Below the pieces are notes generated by a model that was not told the DNA's origin, searched no databases, and saw nothing but the letters and a program-made list of their open reading frames with translations. Of a stretch of 64,000 bases of DNA, positions 44,933 to 53,840 are shown piece by piece. The translations under genes were made by a program, and so were the position numbers. This DNA is from Brevibacterium zhoupengii. Lineage in GTDB: Bacteria > Actinomycetota > Actinomycetes > Actinomycetales > Brevibacteriaceae. Position 1 is the first letter of the stretch, and each line of letters opens with the position of its first letter. The stretch is taken from assembly GCF_021117425.1 (NCBI RefSeq), contig NZ_CP088298.1:2542001-2606000 (forward strand), in the 5' to 3' direction.

Positions 44933-46655
44933 GAGTCGACTCCTTCAGCCTAGCCTTCTCAGCCAGACTATCGGATGTGTCGGTGTGAGACGCGGACGAA
45001 TCCGCGTGGCTCGCAGAGGAGTCGGCCCCGACCGTGACAAGTTCGCGCTTTGCGGGGTCGGCCTTCAGCGTCTGTGCCAATGGTGTGTTGGGCAGGAAGC
45101 ACAGGAAGATGAACCCGAGGACTGCCAGTGGGGCGACCCACAGGAACAGCGGCACCAGAGCGTCGTTGTACGACGTGATGATGAGGCTGTGCAGCGGCTC
45201 TGGCAGGTCGGCGACGATCTGGGGGGTGAGCCCCGTCGAGGAGACCTTGGGCAGCGGCTGTGAAGGATTGGCCTTGGCCAGCTCACCCATCCCGTCCTTG
45301 ATATTGTCCAGGAGACGCTGGGTGAAGACTGACCCGATGAAGGCCATGCCCAGAGTCGCTCCGACCTGGCGGAAGTAGTTGTTCGACGCGGTGGCTGTGC
45401 CGACCATGGCAACGGGGAAGGCATTCTGGACGACGAGCACGAGGGTCTGCATGCTCAGCCCCAGTCCGAGCCCCAGCAGGGCCAAGCAGCCCATGGTCTC
45501 CCAAGGTGCGCTTTCGGCCTTGAGCTGCGAGAGCAGCACCAGAGAAGCGGCCATGATCAGGATTCCCATGAGCGGGTACATCTTGTATTTGCCGGTGCGC
45601 GAGACGACGAAGCCGATGAGTGTCGAGGAGATGAGCATCGTGCCCATCATGGGAACCATCATCAGGCCCGCCACGGTGGCGTCGATTCCGTGGACCATCT
45701 GCAGATAGGTGGGCATGTAGGACAGGACCCCGAACATGCCAATGCCGATGAACAGCCCGGCGATGGTGCACAGCAGGAAGTCTCGGTTCTTGAACAGGTA
45801 CATCGGGATGACCGGTTCGCTGACCTTGAGCTCGACCAGGATGAAACCGACGATGGAGAGGGCTCCGACGATGATGAGGCCGTTGATCTGCCACGAGCCC
45901 CATTCGTAGTCGTGTCCGCCCCAGGCGGAGACGAGGACGATGCAGGAGGTGACGATCGAGATCAGGGCCATGCCGATGACGTCGATCTTCGGGCGCGGTC
46001 CGGGGGCGCGCTTGGGCACCTTGAGGAAGATGGCGGCGGCGAAGAGAGCGATGATGCCGAGTGGGAAGTTGATCGCGAAGGCCCAGCGCCAGCCGGGTCC
46101 TTCTGTCAGCCAGCCGCCGATGAGGGGACCTGCGACCGAGGATACGGCGAAGGCAGATCCCATGATTCCCATGTACTTGCCGCGTTCACGTGCGGGAACC
46201 ACCGAGGCGATGATGGACTGCGAGAGGATCATCATGCCACCGCCGCCGATGCCCTGGAGCACCCGGCCGAAGATGAGCATGCCCATGTCATTGGCGATCA
46301 GTGCGAAAACCGAGCCGAGCAGGAAGCAGCTGATGGCGAACATGAAGAGCGGTTTGCGACCGAACAGGTCACCGACCTTGCCGTAGATGGGCATCATGAT
46401 CGTCGAGGCGAGCATGAATGCTGTGGAGACCCACAACATCTGGTCGACACCGTCGAGTTCACCGACGATCGTCGGCAGTGCGGTCGCCAGCACCGTCTGA
46501 TTGAGAGAGAACATGAACATGGCGATCATCAGGCCCACGAAGAGCAGGATGATCGCAGATGTCTTCATCTGCTCGGGGTCGCTGCTGTCTTCCGGGGTCT
46601 TCGGCATCTCGCCGGTTCTCAGTCCTTGATTCCTTCTCATTTCAGCCTTTGTCAT
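44874..46655 (-). CDS. DHA2-type MFS multidrug exporter (14 helices)
   Basis: This 593-residue drug:H+ antiporter carries the motif A variant GKVGDLFGRKPLF, motif C region GPLIGGWLTEGPGWRW and 14 predicted helices. A polar tail of about 70 residues carries the repeat SHADSSASHTD. It probably exports a hydrophobic or acidic compound controlled by the adjacent TetR. The start overlaps the tetR stop as ATGA. Confidence 0.9.
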   Translation of the reverse strand: MTKAEMRRNQGLRTGEMPKTPEDSSDPEQMKTSAIILLFVGLMIAMFMFSLNQTVLATALPTIVGELDGVDQMLWVSTAFMLASTIMMPIYGKVGDLFGRKPLFMFAISCFLLGSVFALIANDMGMLIFGRVLQGIGGGGMMILSQSIIASVVPARERGKYMGIMGSAFAVSSVAGPLIGGWLTEGPGWRWAFAINFPLGIIALFAAAIFLKVPKRAPGPRPKIDVIGMALISIVTSCIVLVSAWGGHDYEWGSWQINGLIIVGALSIVGFILVELKVSEPVIPMYLFKNRDFLLCTIAGLFIGIGMFGVLSYMPTYLQMVHGIDATVAGLMMVPMMGTMLISSTLIGFVVSRTGKYKMYPLMGILIMAASLVLLSQLKAESAPWETMGCLALLGLGLGLSMQTLVLVVQNAFPVAMVGTATASNNYFRQVGATLGMAFIGSVFTQRLLDNIKDGMGELAKANPSQPLPKVSSTGLTPQIVADLPEPLHSLIITSYNDALVPLFLWVAPLAVLGFIFLCFLPNTPLAQTLKADPAKRELVTVGADSSASHADSSASHTDTSDSLAEKARLKESTHDGTDNTQRPRDGDSRPAD

Positions 46656-47296
46656 AGTCGGTCCAGAACCTTGAGGAAGAGTCCCAATGATTCTTCGAAG
46701 AGTGGTTGTGTGCCGGTTTTCTCGTCAATGCGCTCGGGTGAGCGTTTGACCGTCTGGCCAGCGTGATTCAGGGGCACCCGGCACAGTTGGGTGAGCATCC
46801 TGGCGCTGCGCCAGGCCGATTCTTCAGTGGAGAACTCCTGGCCCAGAAAGCGCAGACGCGCCAGCACGTGTTCAGCCACGAGCTCTTCCAGGGCCTCGGC
46901 CCGGTCAAAGCGCTTGCTGACCAGCTCCGGATAGCGGGCGAACAGCTTCCTGCGCCGGGCCGGCAGGCTGGGATCCATCGACCCCATGAGCAGCACCTCG
47001 CGGACGAAGCGGGCAGTGTCCTCAGCCAGATTCTCCACCCCGGAATCGGAGTGGACGTAGTCATCGACCAGTTTCGCGTCGATGTTGGATTCGTCGAGTC
47101 CGACGATGGCGTCTTCCTTCGTCGCGTAATAGTTGAAGAAGGTTCGTGTGGACACGCCGACGTCGGCGGCGATGTTCGCGACCGTCGCGCATTCGAGACC
47201 CTCATCGAGAACCCGAGTGATTGCCGCATCATGCAGCGCATGACGCGTCTGACGGGCCTTTTTGGCTCGGAGGGATTCGGGTTCGGATTCACGCAT
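46652..47296 (-). CDS. TetR family transcriptional regulator
   Basis: This 214-residue repressor has an N-terminal helix-turn-helix (VANIAADVGVSTRTFFNYYATKED) typical of the family and a variable ligand domain. It heads an operon with an efflux pump and so probably regulates it. The start is either ATG at 47296 (MRESEPES) or ATG at 47317; neither has a good ribosome-binding site. Two palindromes lie in the promoter interval 47339-47377. Confidence 0.9.
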   Translation of the reverse strand: MRESEPESLRAKKARQTRHALHDAAITRVLDEGLECATVANIAADVGVSTRTFFNYYATKEDAIVGLDESNIDAKLVDDYVHSDSGVENLAEDTARFVREVLLMGSMDPSLPARRRKLFARYPELVSKRFDRAEALEELVAEHVLARLRFLGQEFSTEESAWRSARMLTQLCRVPLNHAGQTVKRSPERIDEKTGTQPLFEESLGLFLKVLDRL

Positions 47297-47338
47297 GAGA
47301 CCATTTTTGCATCTCATGCAACATTTCACCAACTGCAA

Positions 47339-47377
47339 AATTGCAATTGTGCACTAATTCACGTTTTCAAACGTGAA
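47339..47377 (-). promoter_or_regulatory. Candidate TetR operator region
   Basis: Two palindromes lie 43-81 nt before the tetR start: AATTGCAATT (47339-47348, perfect) and TTCACGTTT-TC-AAACGTGAA (47358-47377, perfect 9-bp arms). The second has the size and symmetry of TetR-family operators. Binding is inferred. Confidence 0.6.
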
Positions 47378-47400
47378 CCGCAGCCCTCACATCGGTTTCT

Positions 47401-49560
47401 TCACATGAGCGTCTTCAGCCGCGCCCGGTGCTGTTCGAGGACTTGGAGCTGTCCCAGAAGGGTCGTCTGCGCGGTCGTGTCCGTGGTGTCCTGGCGCTGT
47501 AGTCGCGAGTGCAGCTCCTTCGCGATGCGTTCGAGATCGTAGTCGAAGAGACGAGCCACGATGCCGCGGGCAAACCCTTCCGCGCTGACGCCGTCTGCCA
47601 CCGGCAACGGCGTCACCAGCAGTTGCGTGACGTAGGGCTTGAGGTCCTCGGCGCTGGCGGAGAGGACCGCGTCGGCCCAACGAGTGGCGCCGGCTGTTCC
47701 CGCCGCCTGGGCACCGCCGGCCGATTTCAATCCGCCGGCAGCCTTCACTGCGGCTTGGATCCGTCGATAGCCGGGGTGCTCGAAGGCTCGCGCGGACAGG
47801 GAGTCGAACAGTTTGGCGTTGACGAACTCGGGATGCTGCAGCGCCACCATCAGGGCCCCCTTCTCGGTTTTGAGACGAGCGGGGCTGATCGGTGCCGACA
47901 GGTTCGACACGTCTGGGCGCTCATCGTAGACGTACTCGATCGCGGTGTCGTCTCCACCTGCTCCTCCCCCAGTGGGTGCGAATCCCGTGGATGGCAGCTG
48001 TGCACTCGTCCCCTGCGCCTGGCCCTGTCCCGATACGGGTTGACCGGAAGGCTGTTGCCCCGATGTCGGCCGCCCAGAAACCTGCGCTCCCGGTGCCTGC
48101 TGGCCCTGAGATCTGTTCCTCTGTGCCTGCGGCGGGCCTGCTTGAGCCGGCGGACCCGATGCGACCGGCGGAGCACCGGGCGGGGTCTGGGACGGGGCAG
48201 GCTGCGGCTGACGAGCCTGGTTCGCCTGCGGTTTGCTGGGGCGCTTCCGGGCATCTCTGACCGCGGATTCCACTTCGTCGATATCGACACCGATGCGTCC
48301 GGCGACGAAACGGTAGTAGTGGCTGAGACTGTTGCGGTCCCGGATGTCAGCGAGGACCTCGGCGCTGGCCTTGACCGCTGCGATCCGACCTTCGACCGAG
48401 TCGAGGTCGTAGCGAGAGATCGCGGTGGTGATGACGAACTCGAAGAGCGGTTTGCGACCGTCGATGAGTTCGCGCAGGGCCCCGTCGCCTTTCTGCATCC
48501 GCAGATCGCAGGGGTCGAGCCCATCAGGTTCGACGGCGACGAAGGTCTGAGCGGTGAACTCGCTTTCGAATTCGAAGGCGCGCAGTGCAGCCTTCTGCCC
48601 GGCCGCGTCGCCGTCGAAGGTGAAGATCACCTGGCCGGTCGGATCATCGCCGAGCAGACGCCGAACGATCTTCACGTGCTCGGGCCCGAAGGCCGTTCCG
48701 CAGGTCGCCACCGCTTGCGTGACACCGGCCAGGTGCGCGGCCATGACATCGGTATAACCTTCGACGATGACTACGCGTTTGGTCTTCGCGATGTCCTTCT
48801 TGGCCAGATCCAGCCCGTAGAGTACTTGGTTCTTATGGTAGAGAGCGGTCTCCGGAGTGTTCAGGTACTTCGGCCCCTGGTCGTCGTCGAACAGGCGCCT
48901 GGCACCGAAGCCGATGGTCCGAGAAGTCATGTCCTTGATGGGCCACACGACCCGGCCGCGGAAACGGTCGTAGATGCCGCGGCCGCCTTCGCTGGCCAGA
49001 CCTCCGGCAAGGACCTCCTCCTCGGTGAAACCGGCCCGCTTGAGCTGGCTGGTCAGCGCATCCCAGGACTTGGGGGCGAAGCCGAGACCGAACTCCTTGC
49101 TCGAACTCAGGGGAAAGCCACGGCCTTCGAGGAACTCCCGACCGATCTGCCCCTGCTCGGATTCAAGGCACTGGGTGAAGAAGCGCTGCGCGACTTCGTG
49201 CATCTCCAGCAGCCGCTGTCTGCGGCTGGCCTGCTCACGATCGGGGCCTTTGCCGTCTTCGTAGCGCAGATGCATCCCGATCTTGCCGGCCAGAGCCTCG
49301 ACCGTCTCAACGAAGCTGAGCTGTTCGACCTTCTGCAGAAACGAGAACACGTCGCCGGACTCACCACAGCCGAAGCAGTGGTACATCCCGACCTGGGGTC
49401 GGACCGTGAAAGAAGGAGTCTTCTCATCGTGAAAGGGGCACAGCCCCTTGAGCGAGCCGATTCCCGCGGTCTTGAGCGTGACGAATTCACCGACGACCTC
49501 GTCGATGCGGGTTCGACTGCGCAGCTCGTCGATGTCCTCACGTTTGATCAGTCCGGCCAT
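47401..49560 (-). CDS. dnaG: DNA primase
   Basis: DnaG makes RNA primers for replication. The 719 residues have the N-terminal CHC2 zinc finger (LCPFHDEKTPSF, YHCFGCGESGD), the TOPRIM core with VIVEGYTDVMAA and FTFDGDAAGQ, a helical region, a Pro/Gln-rich linker of about 95 residues (approximately 446-540), and a C-terminal DnaB-interaction domain. It sits 3 bp after dgt. Confidence 0.97.
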   Translation of the reverse strand: MAGLIKREDIDELRSRTRIDEVVGEFVTLKTAGIGSLKGLCPFHDEKTPSFTVRPQVGMYHCFGCGESGDVFSFLQKVEQLSFVETVEALAGKIGMHLRYEDGKGPDREQASRRQRLLEMHEVAQRFFTQCLESEQGQIGREFLEGRGFPLSSSKEFGLGFAPKSWDALTSQLKRAGFTEEEVLAGGLASEGGRGIYDRFRGRVVWPIKDMTSRTIGFGARRLFDDDQGPKYLNTPETALYHKNQVLYGLDLAKKDIAKTKRVVIVEGYTDVMAAHLAGVTQAVATCGTAFGPEHVKIVRRLLGDDPTGQVIFTFDGDAAGQKAALRAFEFESEFTAQTFVAVEPDGLDPCDLRMQKGDGALRELIDGRKPLFEFVITTAISRYDLDSVEGRIAAVKASAEVLADIRDRNSLSHYYRFVAGRIGVDIDEVESAVRDARKRPSKPQANQARQPQPAPSQTPPGAPPVASGPPAQAGPPQAQRNRSQGQQAPGAQVSGRPTSGQQPSGQPVSGQGQAQGTSAQLPSTGFAPTGGGAGGDDTAIEYVYDERPDVSNLSAPISPARLKTEKGALMVALQHPEFVNAKLFDSLSARAFEHPGYRRIQAAVKAAGGLKSAGGAQAAGTAGATRWADAVLSASAEDLKPYVTQLLVTPLPVADGVSAEGFARGIVARLFDYDLERIAKELHSRLQRQDTTDTTAQTTLLGQLQVLEQHRARLKTLM

Positions 49561-49563
49561 GGT

Positions 49564-50871
49564 CTAGAGACGATCCCCCGCCCCTGCTTTGAGCTGGTGG
49601 TACAGAGCCCAGGCGGAATGGTCGGTCAGCGAGGCGATCTGGTCGACGACGACACGCAGCCGGGCCGCATCGTCGGCAGCTTCGAAGTAGTCGGCCCTGA
49701 ACATCGGGTCGAGTTTGGTCGGCGTCGCGGAGTACCACTGGGCGAGCTCCGTGATGACGGCAGACTGGATGTCATGGAGTCGCAGACGGTCTTCGGCGAC
49801 CATCACCGTCAACGTCGCCATGCCTTTGAGGACAGCGATCTCGACGACCGTAGGCTCGGGGACGACCAGCGAGGCCGCATAACGAGCCAGGGGCTCCCAG
49901 CCGAACTCCTCACGTGTGGCGGCTTCCGCCGCGCCGACGAACCGTCCGATGAGCTGGCTCGTCATGTGCTTGAGCGTGGCCTGGGCCTTCCTGGAACCGT
50001 CATAGACATCCGCCGGCCAGTACGCAGCCGCCTGCAGTCGCGACAGCGCTTTGTCCATCTCTTCGTCGCTCGTGGTCGGCAGATACCATTTCCGGGTGAT
50101 GTCGAAGAGCTCGGCCCGACGACCCTCCGCAGCGAATTCGTCCAGATGCAGGTGACCGCCGGCGATCGCGTCCTCGACGTCGTGGACGGAATAGGAAATG
50201 TCGTCGGCGAGGTCCATCACTTGGGCTTCGATGCAGCGTTTGCCGTTCTCGATCCCGTCACGGTAGAAGTCGAAGACTCCCCTGTCGTCGTCGTAGACGC
50301 CGAATTTGCGCACACCGGAGTCACGCCGCCCCGCGGACGCTTCGCTCCGTGACCAGGGGTATTTCGTCAGCGCGTCGAGGCTGGCCCGTGTGAGGTTGAG
50401 TCCTGCCGGTCGGCCGTCATCGGCGATCACCTTCGGCTCGATCCGGGTGACCAGGCGCAGCGTCTGCGCATTGCCCTCGAATCCGCCGATGTCGATGCAC
50501 AGAGCGTCGAGAATGGTCTCACCGTGGTGGCCGAAAGGCGGGTGGCCGAGGTCATGACTCAGGCACGCGGTGTCGACGATATCGGGATCGCAGCCTAAGT
50601 ATCGGGCGAGTTCGCGCCCGACCTGGGCCACTTCAAGGGAGTGGGTGAGTCGGGTGCGGACGAAATCATCGGTGCCTGGTGAGACGACCTGAGTCTTGGC
50701 ACCAAGCCGACGCAGTCCCGCCGAGTGCAGCACCCGAGCTCGGTCACGCTGAAAGGCCGAGCGGCGTGGATTCTTCGCCGGTTCGCTCACCCATCGTTCC
50801 TCGTCCCACGGCGTGTAGACCGCCACGGTCCCCGAGCGCACCGAGGTGCGTGGGTGAGTTTCGAATGGCAT
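49564..50871 (-). CDS. dgt: Deoxyguanosinetriphosphate triphosphohydrolase-like protein
   Basis: This 435-residue HD-domain protein hydrolyses dNTPs to deoxynucleoside and triphosphate. Visible metal ligands are RTRLTHSLEVAQ, CLSHDLGHPPFGHHGE and a later DLADDISYSVHD. ATG at 50871 has GGGAGG 6 nt upstream; ATG at 50877 overlaps the dusB stop as ATGA but abuts the site. Position between dusB and dnaG is typical for actinobacteria. Confidence 0.94.
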   Translation of the reverse strand: MPFETHPRTSVRSGTVAVYTPWDEERWVSEPAKNPRRSAFQRDRARVLHSAGLRRLGAKTQVVSPGTDDFVRTRLTHSLEVAQVGRELARYLGCDPDIVDTACLSHDLGHPPFGHHGETILDALCIDIGGFEGNAQTLRLVTRIEPKVIADDGRPAGLNLTRASLDALTKYPWSRSEASAGRRDSGVRKFGVYDDDRGVFDFYRDGIENGKRCIEAQVMDLADDISYSVHDVEDAIAGGHLHLDEFAAEGRRAELFDITRKWYLPTTSDEEMDKALSRLQAAAYWPADVYDGSRKAQATLKHMTSQLIGRFVGAAEAATREEFGWEPLARYAASLVVPEPTVVEIAVLKGMATLTVMVAEDRLRLHDIQSAVITELAQWYSATPTKLDPMFRADYFEAADDAARLRVVVDQIASLTDHSAWALYHQLKAGAGDRL

Positions 50872-50873
50872 TG

Positions 50874-52064
50874 TCATCCTCCCGAGATGTCGAGTTCCGC
50901 CTCGGAAAGCAGTGACTTTCCGCTCACATCGAAGATGCGGGAGTCGAGCCACCCTTCGGGCAGATGCGGCTTCTTCGGGCGGGTCGTCCGCCCCCGGGAG
51001 CCTTCCGCGTCCGTACCAGGATACGGTGCGTCCTGATCGAGCTGGGCCAGCAGCCCCGCGAGTTCCTCGAGCGAGGAGACCATCGCCAGCTGACGCCGCA
51101 GGTCTCCCCCGACCGGGTAGCCCTTGAAATACCAGGCGATGTGTTTGCGCAGGTCACGAACGCCGTAGAACTCGTCCTCGTAGTATTCGGCCAGATACTC
51201 GCCGTGCTTGTACACGGCACGGGCCACCTCGGCGAGACCGGGCTGGAAACGTTCATCGCTGCCGCCCAGGGCATTGGCGAGGTCGCCGAACAGCCACGGT
51301 CGTCCCTGGCATCCGCGTCCGATGACGACGCCGTCGCACCCGGTTCTGCGCATCATCTCCAGAGCGTCCTCTGCTGCGAAGATATCGCCGTTGCCCAAAA
51401 CGGGCACAGTGTCGCCGAGGTGGTCCTTGAGTCGGGCGATGGCGTCCCAGTCCGCCTGACCCGAGTACAGATCCGCTGCGGACCGACCGTGGAGGGCGAC
51501 CGCTGCCACACCCGCGTTGCGGGCAGTCTCGCCGGCGTCGAGGAAGGTCTGGTGGTCCTTGTCGATGCCTTTGCGCATCTTCACGGTCAGAGGGATGCCG
51601 CCGCGGTCCGCCTCGGTCACGGCTGTGGTGACGATGGCTTCGAACAGGTCCTTCTTCCACGGCAGGGCCGAGCCACCGCCCTTCCGGGTGACCTTGGGCA
51701 CGGGGCAGCCGAAGTTGAGGTCGATGTGGTCGGCGCGGTCTTCGTCCACGAGCATCCGCACTGCCTGCCCGATCGTCTCCGGGTCGACACCATAGAGCTG
51801 AACCGAACGCGGGGTCTCGTAGGGCTCGTGCCGGATGATGCGCATGCTCTTGGGGCTGCGTTCGACCAAGGCCCTCGACGTCACCATCTCCGTCACATAC
51901 AGGCCGGCTCCGTATTCGCGGCACAGGCGCCTGAAGGCCGTGTTGGTGATCCCGGCCATCGGCGCGAGCACCACCGGCGAGGACAGCTCGATGGGGCCGA
52001 TGCGCAGGGGCTCGACAACGGCTGGGGATACTGATTCTGGGGCAGGGCTGATGACACTCACCAT
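50874..52064 (-). CDS. dusB: tRNA dihydrouridine synthase (DusB)
   Basis: This flavoenzyme reduces uridines in tRNA. The 396 residues include VLAPMAGITNTAFR, the NFGCPVPKVTRKGGGSA loop with the catalytic Cys, VKMRKGID, and GNGDIF, plus a C-terminal helical domain. ATG at 52064 and GTG at 52061 are adjacent candidates; a GATAAT box 3-6 nt before them suggests leaderless expression. It leads the dusB-dgt-dnaG operon. Confidence 0.94.
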   Translation of the reverse strand: MVSVISPAPESVSPAVVEPLRIGPIELSSPVVLAPMAGITNTAFRRLCREYGAGLYVTEMVTSRALVERSPKSMRIIRHEPYETPRSVQLYGVDPETIGQAVRMLVDEDRADHIDLNFGCPVPKVTRKGGGSALPWKKDLFEAIVTTAVTEADRGGIPLTVKMRKGIDKDHQTFLDAGETARNAGVAAVALHGRSAADLYSGQADWDAIARLKDHLGDTVPVLGNGDIFAAEDALEMMRRTGCDGVVIGRGCQGRPWLFGDLANALGGSDERFQPGLAEVARAVYKHGEYLAEYYEDEFYGVRDLRKHIAWYFKGYPVGGDLRRQLAMVSSLEELAGLLAQLDQDAPYPGTDAEGSRGRTTRPKKPHLPEGWLDSRIFDVSGKSLLSEAELDISGG

Positions 52065-52121
52065 GCCATTATCCCCGAGCAGTCAAATGGTGGGGCGCCT
52101 GCACGGGCAGCTGCCGCCCGC

Positions 52122-53771
52122 TCACGATCGCGCATGTGAAGCCTCCTCAGATTCTTCTCTGTCTTCATCAACCCGTTCGGGGACGAGAAATTCCCGAATG
52201 TCCCATTCGACGTCGAGGCCCAGCTCCTGAGCGAGACGATCATCATGGGTGATGACGAGCATCGCTCCTCCGAATCCGTCCAAGGCGGTCACCAGCGCAG
52301 TCAGTGAGGAGAGGTCGAGGTTATTGCCTGGTTCGTCGAGGATGAGCAGCTGCGGCGCGGGGTCCTGGAACAGACTCTTCGCCAGAGCCACTCGAAAGCG
52401 TTCCCCTCCCGACAGGGTCGAACACAGCTGCTCGGTCCGTCCGGCCCGCAGTCCCATGGCGGCCAACACCTCATGGACTCGGTGTGGTCCGAGACCAGGG
52501 TTGTCCTCCCTCACTGCTTCCATGACGGTCAGCGTCGGAGGCAGTCTGTACTGCTGGTCGAGGAAACCGCTCGCCACAGGAACGGTGAAGGTCAGATCGG
52601 GAAACAGCTCGTCGATAGGGGCACCGGTGTCGTATCGCCCGGCGATCGCCGACAGCAGGGTCGACTTCCCGGAGCCGTTGGCACCGGTCAGCCTGATCCG
52701 CTCGGGGCCGACGATCGTACGTGGCTGCTCCAGCACCGGCCCGGAGACGTCGAGGACACGCTTCGCCGAATGGATCACGGTCTCGGGCAGATCCAGGCGG
52801 ATGCTTGAGTCCCTGCGCAGAGCGTCCTTGGCGGTGCGCACCGAGGAACGGGCGGCCTCCTCGTCGTCTGCCTTGTCTCCGCGCCGCTTCGCCGCGCTCT
52901 TCTGGGCGAAGTCGGTCAGTCCATTCATGACGATCTTGGGACGGCGCTTGTTCTCCTTGTCCTTGGCAGCCTTGCGATCGGCCCTGGCCAGCTTCGTCTC
53001 GAGTTCGATGCGCTGGCGCTTCTCGATCGCCAGGGATTTCTTCGCATCGACGAGGTGAGCGAGCTTCGCCTCCTCTTCGGCGGCGACCATGCGTTCGTAG
53101 TCGTCGAAGTCTCCACCGTAGATGCGCAGCTGGTCCGTCATCTCGACGATCGTCGTCACCTCTGCCAGGAGGGCACGGTCGTGTGAGATCACGAGTGTCG
53201 GCCCCGTCCGGTCCCGCAGCAGGGAGGCCAGTCTGCGGCGCCCCGCCTCGTCGAGGTTGTTGCTCGGTTCGTCGAGGATCAGCCAGCGATCACCGGCCAG
53301 GGCCGCCCGAGCCAGTCCGATGCGCATGGCTTGGCCGCCGGAGAAGGTCGACAGCCGCCGATCGAGAGCCGCGACGTCGAGTGTGAGTCCGAGATCGGCC
53401 AGGACGCTCAGCGCCCGTTCTTCGATGTCCCAGTCATCGCCGATGACATCGAAGTCGGTGAGATCGGCGTCACCGGCCAGAGCCGTCGACAAGGCCGATC
53501 TGATCTCGCTGATTCCCAACGCCGAGGCGACGCTGGCCTCGGTATGGGGCAACAGCTGATCGATGTACACCGCGCCCTCGGCACCGGTGGCTGAACCCGA
53601 GCTGGGGCCAAGCTGTCCGGCGATGATTCTGGCGAGGGTGGATTTGCCGATCCCGTTGTCACCGACCAGCCCGACAAGGGAGGCAGGGATCGACGCAGTG
53701 AGAGAAGTGAAGATCTCGGTGTCATCGCCGAGGCGGTAGCCGAGTTTCGAGATGGATATGGCAGCAGTCAT
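52122..53771 (-). CDS. ABC-F family ATPase (candidate antibiotic-resistance ribosome-protection protein)
   Basis: This 549-residue protein has two ABC domains and no membrane helices. Walker A motifs are VGDNGIGKST and TGANGSGKST, signatures are FSGGQAMRI and LSGGERFRV, and Walker B segments are WLILDEPSNN and LLILDEPGNN. The interdomain linker is long and highly charged, as in ABC-F proteins that act at the ribosomal exit or peptidyl-transferase site. Resistance function is inferred, supported by an attenuator-like leader upstream. ATG at 53771 has GAGGA 5-6 nt upstream, within an inverted repeat. Confidence 0.9.
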   Translation of the reverse strand: MTAAISISKLGYRLGDDTEIFTSLTASIPASLVGLVGDNGIGKSTLARIIAGQLGPSSGSATGAEGAVYIDQLLPHTEASVASALGISEIRSALSTALAGDADLTDFDVIGDDWDIEERALSVLADLGLTLDVAALDRRLSTFSGGQAMRIGLARAALAGDRWLILDEPSNNLDEAGRRRLASLLRDRTGPTLVISHDRALLAEVTTIVEMTDQLRIYGGDFDDYERMVAAEEEAKLAHLVDAKKSLAIEKRQRIELETKLARADRKAAKDKENKRRPKIVMNGLTDFAQKSAAKRRGDKADDEEAARSSVRTAKDALRRDSSIRLDLPETVIHSAKRVLDVSGPVLEQPRTIVGPERIRLTGANGSGKSTLLSAIAGRYDTGAPIDELFPDLTFTVPVASGFLDQQYRLPPTLTVMEAVREDNPGLGPHRVHEVLAAMGLRAGRTEQLCSTLSGGERFRVALAKSLFQDPAPQLLILDEPGNNLDLSSLTALVTALDGFGGAMLVITHDDRLAQELGLDVEWDIREFLVPERVDEDREESEEASHARS

Positions 53772-53776
53772 GTGTG

Positions 53777-53840
53777 TCCTCATTTCGTGCACAGAAGTGC
53801 GCTGCGGGTCCGTAGCACCCGCATGATGCGGAAATGAGGA
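53777..53840 (-). promoter_or_regulatory. Candidate translational attenuator of the ABC-F gene
   Basis: On the mRNA, TCCTCATTTC (53840-53831) is perfectly complementary over 10 bases to GAAATGAGGA (53786-53777), which contains the ABC-F ribosome-binding site GAGGA. The 44 nt between hold a second hairpin (TGCGGGT/ACCCGCA, 53803-53823) and a 14-codon ORF. In the closed state the main start would be sequestered; ribosome stalling in the leader ORF could change the fold. Structure is read directly; regulation is inferred. Confidence 0.7.
53780..53824 (-). CDS. Leader peptide upstream of ABC-F (14 residues)
   Basis: ATG to TGA encodes MRVLRTRSALLCTK. The stop codon lies inside the ribosome-binding-site arm of the hairpin, 8 nt before the ABC-F ATG. 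Residues 5-7 are Arg-Thr-Arg, an example of the +X+ motif at which macrolide-bound ribosomes stall in ErmD-type leaders. No clear ribosome-binding site precedes it, which is the main weakness of the call. Confidence 0.5.
   Translation of the reverse strand: MRVLRTRSALLCTK

Noticed and set aside
47509-50352. Uninterrupted 947-codon plus-strand frame antisense to dnaG and dgt
   Set aside because: It lies opposite two clear genes, has no family motifs and shows the Arg/Val/Gly/Asp composition of reverse-strand shadows in high-GC DNA.
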